Assembly (NCBI RefSeq): GCF_030815405.1
Contig: NZ_JAUSWX010000001.1
Coordinates: 3,658,001 to 3,722,000 of the forward strand
DNA: 64,000 bases
Direction of reading: 5' to 3'
From: Agromyces albus
GTDB taxonomy: Bacteria > Actinomycetota > Actinomycetes > Actinomycetales > Microbacteriaceae
Below the pieces are notes generated by a model. That model did not search any database. It had not been told where the DNA came from and saw only the letters and a program-made list of their open reading frames with translations. This document shows positions 58,988 to 64,000 of this stretch, piece by piece. Each line of letters opens with the position of its first letter. The stretch's first letter is position 1. Both the position numbers and the translations under genes were made by a program.

Positions 58988-59014
58988 CATATACGAATGC
59001 TGCTTTCGCATATG
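58988..59014. promoter_or_regulatory. 27-bp inverted repeat, candidate IclR operator
   Basis: CATATACGAA and TTCGCATATG, separated by seven bases, match at 9 of 10 arm positions. It lies 14 bp upstream of the S-adenosylhomocysteine-hydrolase-like gene, over its expected start of transcription. The nearby IclR gene is the natural candidate for binding. Confidence 0.65.
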
Positions 59015-59139
59015 GTATCGCGGTCGAGCGACGCCCGGCAGATCGGCCTTCACGGTAGGTGCCGAAATCGACGTAATCCGGGACGGTCGGACGAGACCTC
59101 TTGCGCTGAGGGGCCGAGGTGTGAGAGCTTCGGGACTCT

Positions 59140-59157
59140 GATGTTGACGTCAACATC
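59140..59157. promoter_or_regulatory. Perfect 18-bp palindrome upstream of GH5, LacI-type operator
   Basis: GATGTTGACGTCAACATC is perfectly palindromic with a CG centre and lies 43 bp upstream of the GH5 gene. The core TGTTGACGTCAACA is a classic shape for LacI-family glycan regulators in actinobacteria. The regulator itself is not in this part of the window. Confidence 0.7.
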
Positions 59158-59200
59158 CCGAGATCGCGGCGCATCGACGCCCCGCGAAGATTGGAGACCG

Positions 59201-60607
59201 ATGAGAAACCCAATGGGCATCGTCCTCGCGGCGGCCCTCCTCACGGCGGTGGCCGCCCCACTCCCCGCCGTCGCCGCTCCCTCGATCGGCCCCGGCGGTA
59301 CGAGTGAGTTCCGCGGGGTCAACTGGGCCGACCCGCGCGACAACTATGCCGACGACGAGGTCGTGCCGTCCGGACTGGACACTGACGACGACTACCGGAC
59401 CACCTACGCCAAGGCGTCGGACATCGTGCTGGAGTTCCGCAAGGAGGTGGGCGCCAACACCGTGCGGCTGCCCATCAACCCGTCGAGCGTCGGCACGGCA
59501 TGGTGGGAGTCGTACCAAGGCGCGATCGACGCCGCCACGCGCCACGGCTTCAAGGTCATCCTGAGTTACTGGGAGGCCGACAACGCCAAGGACGGCCGAG
59601 CCGACGACCCGGCGGCGTTCGACGCCATGTGGGACACCGTGGTCGCGGAGTACGGCAAGAACCCCCTCGTGTACTTCGAGCCCATGAACGAGCCGTTCGG
59701 CTACACCCTCGACGAGTGGGTCTCCCTCACCTCGGGCTGGCTCGACGACCACAGCGACGTCCCGCGCAAGCGCGTGATCATCTCGGGCACCGGCTACAAC
59801 GACGACGTCACGGGCGTCGGCGCGGCCGAAGAGCTCGAGGGCACGCTGCTGTCGCTGCACTTCTACGGCTTCTGGGCCGACCACACCACCGAGGAGGAGT
59901 GGAAGCAGAACCTCCTGCCCCGAATCGGCGAGTACGGCTGGCGCACCGTGGTCTCCGAGGCGGGTTCACCCATGACCACGGGCCTCAACTACGGCAACCA
60001 CGAGGGCGACGTCTACACGTCGTACCTCGGCGCGCTCACCGAGGTGGCCCGCGACCAGGGCATCGGCCTCGTCTACTGGCCCGGCCTGCGCACGAACGAC
60101 GCCTACACGCTCACTACCTTGAGCGCGGACGGCGAGCTCGAGGTGACCAACGAGTCGGGCCTGGCGCAGATCCAGTGGGGCTGGGGTCTCCTCAAGGAGG
60201 AGCAGCTCAACGACCTGCCCCCCGCCCCTCCCGGCGAGCCGCTCGTGAGCGTGAAGCACGGTGTGTGCGTCGACGTCCCGGGATTCTCGACCACGGCCGG
60301 TACCACCCTCGGGCTCTGGTACTGCAACGGCGGCGGGAACCAGTCGTTCAACTGGACGGCCGAGCGCGAGCTCTCCGTCTACGGCGACCTGTGCGTCGCG
60401 CCCGTCGACGGGGTCGCCGCCGGCAGCCGGCTCATGATCGCCGACTGCACGGGCACGCCCGACCAGCAGTGGGAGCTCAACGCCGACCTCACGATCAGCA
60501 GCGCCGCGGATGCCGGCCTGTGCCTCGCCACCCCGGAGAACGAGTGGGGCCCGGTGCTCGCACCATGCGACGCGACCGCCACCACCCAGCAGTGGACTCG
60601 CGGATAG
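59201..60607 (+). CDS. Secreted GH5-family glycoside hydrolase with ricin-type lectin domain
   Basis: This 468-residue protein has an N-terminal signal peptide (MGIVLAAALLTAVAAPLPAV, cut after AVA-A). The barrel starts FRGVNWADPRDNYADDE, with YFEPMNEPFGY (acid/base Glu about 163) and TVVSEAGSPM (nucleophile Glu about 253). A ricin-type beta-trefoil at about residues 345-468 has three repeats (HGVCVDVPGFSTTAGTTLGL, DLCVAPVDGVAAGSRLMIAD, AGLCLATPENEWGPVLAPCD). It should cut a beta-glycan outside the cell and bind sugar through the lectin part. It is convergent to the GH1/ABC operon, which would import and finish the products. Confidence 0.9.
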   Translation: MRNPMGIVLAAALLTAVAAPLPAVAAPSIGPGGTSEFRGVNWADPRDNYADDEVVPSGLDTDDDYRTTYAKASDIVLEFRKEVGANTVRLPINPSSVGTAWWESYQGAIDAATRHGFKVILSYWEADNAKDGRADDPAAFDAMWDTVVAEYGKNPLVYFEPMNEPFGYTLDEWVSLTSGWLDDHSDVPRKRVIISGTGYNDDVTGVGAAEELEGTLLSLHFYGFWADHTTEEEWKQNLLPRIGEYGWRTVVSEAGSPMTTGLNYGNHEGDVYTSYLGALTEVARDQGIGLVYWPGLRTNDAYTLTTLSADGELEVTNESGLAQIQWGWGLLKEEQLNDLPPAPPGEPLVSVKHGVCVDVPGFSTTAGTTLGLWYCNGGGNQSFNWTAERELSVYGDLCVAPVDGVAAGSRLMIADCTGTPDQQWELNADLTISSAADAGLCLATPENEWGPVLAPCDATATTQQWTRG

Positions 60608-60617
60608 CGGTCGGCTG

Positions 60618-61907
60618 CTACTGAAGCGCGCCTGTCTCCCTCACACGGGGAGGCAGGCGCGCGGCGCGCGCATGCGCTTCGAATCGGGCGGCGACGGCAT
60701 TGCGGCGTCGTTCGAGGCCGGTCTGCGTCTCGGCTAGGTCGAAGAGACCCATCGTGAGTCGGTGCGCCATGGGTGGCTCGGTCGAATGGCGGTAGGTCCA
60801 CTCGATCATGTCGAACAGGGGCCACCACGTGTAGCCCACGACGTCGACGCCGCTCGAGCGAATGCCCTCGATCGCGGCGAGCGACGACTCCAGCCACTCG
60901 ATTCGTTCGGCAGGGCTTCCGGTCAAACACGTCTCGGTGACCATCACGGGCGCGCCATATCGGTCGGCGTACATGCGGAGCATCTCGGTCAGCCCCGCGG
61001 TGCCGTCGTCGCGCGTCGGCCGCGGATCGGCGAACCCTCCGCTGTGATGGACGCCCGCCTCGAAGACCTCGGTGGAATGCCGCGGGTAGTAGTTCACGCC
61101 CATGACATCTGGCCTGACCGCGTGGTCGGCGAACCAGGCGAGCTCGTCATCGCCGACGCCGTGCCCGGCGAGCAACGGTGCGAGGGGATGCTCGTCGCCG
61201 ACGCGCCCCGTCACGAGATCCTCCACGAGGAACGCCTGTTCACTGAGTCGCCGTGCCTCCGCGCGATGTTCCGGCGCATCGATGTCGCCGACGTAGCGCA
61301 GCGAGGCATCGACGTGGACGAACGTGGCATCGGATTGCACGTCGGCAATGCCGCGCTGCGTCTCCACGAAGCCCCGCGCGAGCGCCGCCGACATGGCCAC
61401 CAGCCCGGCCGGCCCGCGTCCATACGGTGGCCAGTAGCCGTACTCGCCGCAGAACAGCGCGTGGATCATCGGCTCGTTGACGGGCGTCCAGTCGGTCGCG
61501 ACATCCGAATACCGCTCGGCCGCTCGCGTCGCGAACTCGGCGACGTGCTTCGAGTAGTCGGGATTCAGGAACTGGTCTTCGAGCCAGAGCGGCGTGCCGT
61601 AGTGCAGCAGGTCGACGATCGGGCGCACACCGAGCTCGCCGAAGCGCGCCATGACGCGGTCGGTCCAATCCCAATCCCAGATGCCCGGCGCCGGGCTGAC
61701 CCGATGCCACGGGATGCCCCATCGGAGGAACTCAGCACCGACCGACTTCGCGAGCGCGAGATCGTCGTGCCACCGGTCGTAGTGCTCGGTGAGCTCGTAC
61801 TCGTCGATCGGCCGCTCCCCCGCCCGTTCCTGCGGCACGAACGTGTTCTCGATGCCCGCACCGAAGTGCAGCCGGCCGTCATTCCACCACTGAGCTTTCG
61901 TCGTCAC
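60618..61907 (-). CDS. GH1 beta-glucosidase
   Basis: This 429-residue protein has the GH1 barrel, with TDWTPVNEPMIHALFCGEYG (acid/base Glu about 145) and GAPVMVTETCLTG (nucleophile Glu about 323). FLRWGIPWHRVSPAPGIWDW and YTWWPLFDMIEWTYR are also GH1 blocks. There is no signal peptide, so it cleaves imported beta-linked disaccharides in the cytoplasm. The GTG start lies directly after the stop of the upstream permease (TAA-GTG), making one operon with the transporter. The shortened N-terminal region and TETC in place of TENG mark it as a divergent subgroup. Confidence 0.9.
   Translation of the reverse strand: MTTKAQWWNDGRLHFGAGIENTFVPQERAGERPIDEYELTEHYDRWHDDLALAKSVGAEFLRWGIPWHRVSPAPGIWDWDWTDRVMARFGELGVRPIVDLLHYGTPLWLEDQFLNPDYSKHVAEFATRAAERYSDVATDWTPVNEPMIHALFCGEYGYWPPYGRGPAGLVAMSAALARGFVETQRGIADVQSDATFVHVDASLRYVGDIDAPEHRAEARRLSEQAFLVEDLVTGRVGDEHPLAPLLAGHGVGDDELAWFADHAVRPDVMGVNYYPRHSTEVFEAGVHHSGGFADPRPTRDDGTAGLTEMLRMYADRYGAPVMVTETCLTGSPAERIEWLESSLAAIEGIRSSGVDVVGYTWWPLFDMIEWTYRHSTEPPMAHRLTMGLFDLAETQTGLERRRNAVAARFEAHARAARLPPRVRETGALQ
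60626..60662. terminator. Hairpin between the convergent GH5 and GH1 genes
   Basis: GCGCGCCTGTCTCCC pairs with GGGGAGGCAGGCGCGC with one mismatch, forming a 15-bp stem and 6-base loop. It lies 19 bp past the GH5 stop and overlaps the last codons of GH1, so it can serve GH5 as a terminator while being translated through by GH1. Confidence 0.55.
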
Positions 61908-62756
61908 TTACTTCATTCCCGTCGTCGCGACGCTCTCGATGAAGCGTCGCTGGATCATCAAGAACATCACCGCGAGCGGCAGCACCGCGATGAGCGAGCC
62001 CGCCATCATCACGCCCTGCGGGATGATCCCGCCGGGCCCCGTCAGCAACGTGAGCCCCGAGGTGATGGTGCCCATCTCGGCGTCGGTCGTGAACACGAGC
62101 GGCCACAACAGGTCATTCCAGTTGTTGACGAACGTGAAGATGCCGAGGGTGAGCAGGGCGGGGACCGCATTGGGCAGGATGACACTGCGGAAGATCCGGA
62201 ACTCACTCGCGCCATCGATCCGCGCCGCGTTGTCGAGGTCGCGTGGCAGCGAGAGGAAGAACTGCCGCAGGAAGAAGATGCCGAAGGCGTCGGCCGCGCG
62301 AGGTGCGATCAGTCCGGCGAACGTGTTGACCCACCCGAGGTCGGCGACGAGCTGGTATATCGGAATCAGCGTCGCCTGGAAGGGGATCATGAGGCTCGCG
62401 ATGATCGCGATCAGGAGCACCCGGCTGCCGCGGAAGTCGATCCGGGCGAGCGCGTAGGCGGCGAGCGAGTCGAACACGAGCGCGAAGAGGGTGACTCCGC
62501 CGGCGAAGACCACGCTGTTCACGATCAGCCGGGCGAAGGGCAGTTCGTCGAAGATGCGCGCGAAGTTCTCGAGCGTCCACTCACCTGGCACGAGCGTCGG
62601 CGGGTAGGCGTTCACCTCGGCGATGGGCTTGAACGCCGTGAAGAGGATGATGGCGATCGGAAGGAGTGCGGCCGCGGCCGCGAGCAGCATGCCGAGCCCG
62701 AGGATGACGGATGCCGCGCGCACGCGACGCGGGCGACGGAGATCGGTCGCGGTCAT
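61908..62756 (-). CDS. Carbohydrate ABC transporter permease (MalG-side)
   Basis: The protein has 282 residues and six membrane spans, with the EAA loop LDNAARIDGASEFRIFRSVI followed by LPNAVPALLTLGIF, and NSVVFAGGVTLFALVFDSLA in an early span. It forms the inner-membrane channel with the upstream permease. Its ATG overlaps the upstream stop by four bases (ATGA). No ATPase is encoded in the visible operon, so a shared ATPase is expected. Substrates should be oligosaccharides matching GH1. Confidence 0.93.
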   Translation of the reverse strand: MTATDLRRPRRVRAASVILGLGMLLAAAAALLPIAIILFTAFKPIAEVNAYPPTLVPGEWTLENFARIFDELPFARLIVNSVVFAGGVTLFALVFDSLAAYALARIDFRGSRVLLIAIIASLMIPFQATLIPIYQLVADLGWVNTFAGLIAPRAADAFGIFFLRQFFLSLPRDLDNAARIDGASEFRIFRSVILPNAVPALLTLGIFTFVNNWNDLLWPLVFTTDAEMGTITSGLTLLTGPGGIIPQGVMMAGSLIAVLPLAVMFLMIQRRFIESVATTGMK

Positions 62757-63703
62757 TGGGTGTCCTGCTCTCGACGGCCGAAGAAGACGAACTGCACGAG
62801 ACTCAGGAGCAGCGTGATCGCCAGCAGCACATACGACAGCGCCGAGGCGAAGCCGAGCTCGAGTTCGCGGAAGCCCGACTCGTAGATCTCCATGACGATC
62901 GTCTGGGTGGATCCGAACGGACCGCCGCCCGTCATGACGTAGATCTGGTCGAAGGCCTGTAGCGCGGCGATGAGGGCGATGATGAGCACGAAGGCGAAGG
63001 TGTTGCTCAGCATCGGCAGGGTGATGTGCACGAACCGCTGCCAGGCGTTCGCACCGTCGACGACGGCGGCCTCTCGCAGGCTTGCCGGGATCTCCTGAAG
63101 GCCCGCGAGGAAGATGACCATGTAGAAGCCGAAGTTCTTCCAGACCGCCACGAGGGCGACGGTCGGCATCGCGAGCGCAGGGTCCTGCAGCACGTTGCCG
63201 AGCTGGAGCCCGGCACCGCGCAGCCAGTAGTTGAGCAACCCGATCTGCGGATCGAGCAGGTACGACCAGGCGAACGCCGCCACCGCGAGCGACACCACGA
63301 ACGGCAGGAACAGCGCCGTGCGGAATGCGCCGCGCAACGGCAGGCGCGGATGATTCAGGGCAAGCGCGAGCGCGAGCGCCACGATCACCGCGGTGGGCGT
63401 GAACAGCGTGGCGTAGAGCCCGGTGTTGCCGAGCGCCCGGAGCACCGCCGGGTCGGTGAAGACCGTCGCATAGTTCTCGAAGCCGACCCAGCTCTCACGG
63501 CCGAATCCGCTCGAGTCGGTGAACGAGAGCCGGAACGCCGAGAGCATCGGCCAGGCGACGAAGGCCCCGAGCAGAACGAGCGCCGGCGCGAGGAACAGCA
63601 GCGCGAGCAGGCTGCTCCGGGAGCGCCGGGGGCCGGCGCCACGGCCGCCGAGCGGGGCGGGCGGCCGGTATCGCGCCGCCGGCTTGTGCAGGGTGGTGGA
63701 CAT
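62753..63703 (-). CDS. Sugar ABC transporter permease (MalF-side)
   Basis: The protein has 316 residues with a basic, Pro-rich N-terminus and six spans. LFLAPALVLLGAFVAWPMLS opens the membrane part, SLREAAVVDGANAWQRFVHI then TLPMLSNTFA is the EAA loop, and YVMTGGGPFGSTQTIVMEIY is the conserved C-terminal block. It pairs with the permease at 61908. It is separated from the binding-protein gene by a strong hairpin at 63721. GGAGAACC before the ATG is the ribosome site. Confidence 0.93.
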   Translation of the reverse strand: MSTTLHKPAARYRPPAPLGGRGAGPRRSRSSLLALLFLAPALVLLGAFVAWPMLSAFRLSFTDSSGFGRESWVGFENYATVFTDPAVLRALGNTGLYATLFTPTAVIVALALALALNHPRLPLRGAFRTALFLPFVVSLAVAAFAWSYLLDPQIGLLNYWLRGAGLQLGNVLQDPALAMPTVALVAVWKNFGFYMVIFLAGLQEIPASLREAAVVDGANAWQRFVHITLPMLSNTFAFVLIIALIAALQAFDQIYVMTGGGPFGSTQTIVMEIYESGFRELELGFASALSYVLLAITLLLSLVQFVFFGRREQDTQ

Positions 63704-63720
63704 GGTTCTCCGTTCCGATC

Positions 63721-63755
63721 GGGTGGGGGCTGGCGCGGGGTTGCCGCCCCCACCC
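63721..63755 (-). promoter_or_regulatory. Stable hairpin between binding-protein and permease genes
   Basis: GGGTGGGGGC and GCCCCCACCC form a perfect 10-bp stem with a 15-base loop, in the short gap between the binding-protein stop and the first permease. Such structures commonly protect or attenuate the message so that more binding protein than permease is made. Confidence 0.6.
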
Positions 63756-63769
63756 GGGATGCCGAACGC

Positions 63770-64000
63770 TCAGTCGGCCAGTGCGGCCTCGATCTCGGCT
63801 TGTGCGTCCGCCAGCAGCGTGCCTGGGTCATCGCCCGCGAGCGCTTTCTGCGTCGCCGTGTCCATGGCGGACAGCACGTCCACGCTCGCCGTCACGCCCG
63901 GCAGCAGCGGGCGGCCGGTCTCGGCGATCTCGGTGAGCGACGCGACGACGGGGTTCGACTCGACCGCGGAGGCGGGGATGTCTCCGCGCAGCGGCGGCCA
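63770..64000 (-). CDS. ABC transporter sugar-binding protein, C-terminal part
   Basis: The last 76 residues of an extracellular binding protein, running off the right edge: WPPLRGDIPASAVESNPVVA, then TGRPLLPGVTASVDVLSAMD and LLADAQAEIEAALAD. This pattern, with a helix of repeated Ala and Glu before the stop, is the usual end of family 1 sugar-binding proteins. It heads the GH1 transport operon. The N-terminal lipoprotein signal should lie to the right of the window. Confidence 0.85.
   Translation of the reverse strand, partial: WPPLRGDIPASAVESNPVVASLTEIAETGRPLLPGVTASVDVLSAMDTATQKALAGDDPGTLLADAQAEIEAALAD

Noticed and set aside
60762..62885. 707-residue reading frame on the + strand
   Set aside because: It is antisense to the GH1 and permease genes, which show catalytic residues and EAA loops. 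Its composition (Arg, Asp and His runs) is typical of a shadow frame in GC-rich DNA.

Overview
The window is GC-rich, densely coded DNA with actinobacterial gene families, GTG/TTG starts and many carbohydrate ABC transporters and glycoside hydrolases. This suits a soil- or plant-associated member of the Microbacteriaceae/Micrococcales. That assignment is inferred from gene content; no marker gene is present.

Layout. 1-10.4 kb: the start of a sugar-binding lipoprotein with a divergent LacI regulator and an SGNH esterase, an HpcH/HpaI aldolase, then a redox cluster (quinone oxidoreductase, MmyB-type regulator, SDR, RidA, a truncated SDR, an Old Yellow Enzyme and a TauE/SafE permease). 10.8-30.1 kb: a glycan locus with a GH36 alpha-galactosidase, a sugar ABC transporter, a FadR regulator, L-fuconate dehydratase, two GH2 enzymes, a Gfo/Idh/MocA oxidoreductase, a ThuA protein and a GH95 alpha-L-fucosidase. 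30.3-32.2 kb: gene relics (including an RHS fragment) and a toxin-antitoxin pair. 32.6-36.7 kb: a polyol / dihydroxyacetone-kinase operon (IclR, MIP channel, in-frame DhaL-DhaK fusion, second DhaL). 38.1-43.2 kb: an APC permease, small membrane proteins, a lipoprotein and relics. 43.7-50.7 kb: a membrane protein, an LLM oxidoreductase, a GH29 alpha-L-fucosidase, a C-N hydrolase, and a frameshifted CrtC/AttH-like lipoprotein. 50.7-59 kb: a MalT-like LuxR regulator, an alpha/beta hydrolase, an aldehyde and alcohol dehydrogenase pair, and an IclR regulator with a divergent-type S-adenosylhomocysteine hydrolase homologue. 59.2-64 kb: a secreted GH5 with a ricin-type domain, facing a GH1 beta-glucosidase behind a sugar ABC transporter that runs off the right edge.

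The main structural observation is a repeated sequence. The 3' portion of a tRNA-Gly (anticodon CCC), from the anticodon arm to the acceptor end, occurs five times on the + strand (about 10.41, 32.34, 37.26, 37.84 and 43.30 kb). None of the copies has a 5' tRNA half. Each is preceded by a related arm rich in GTTCAC/GTGAA repeats. These look like attachment-site scars of integrative elements stacked at one tRNA gene, and they divide the window into discrete metabolic cassettes. No intact integrase was found, and the intact tRNA-Gly should lie to the left of base 1.

Metabolically, GH95 and GH29 fucosidases, GH2 and GH36 galactosidases and L-fuconate dehydratase point to use of fucosylated galactosides by the non-phosphorylated L-fucose route. 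The GH5/GH1/ABC set at the right edge points to beta-glucan or oligosaccharide use.
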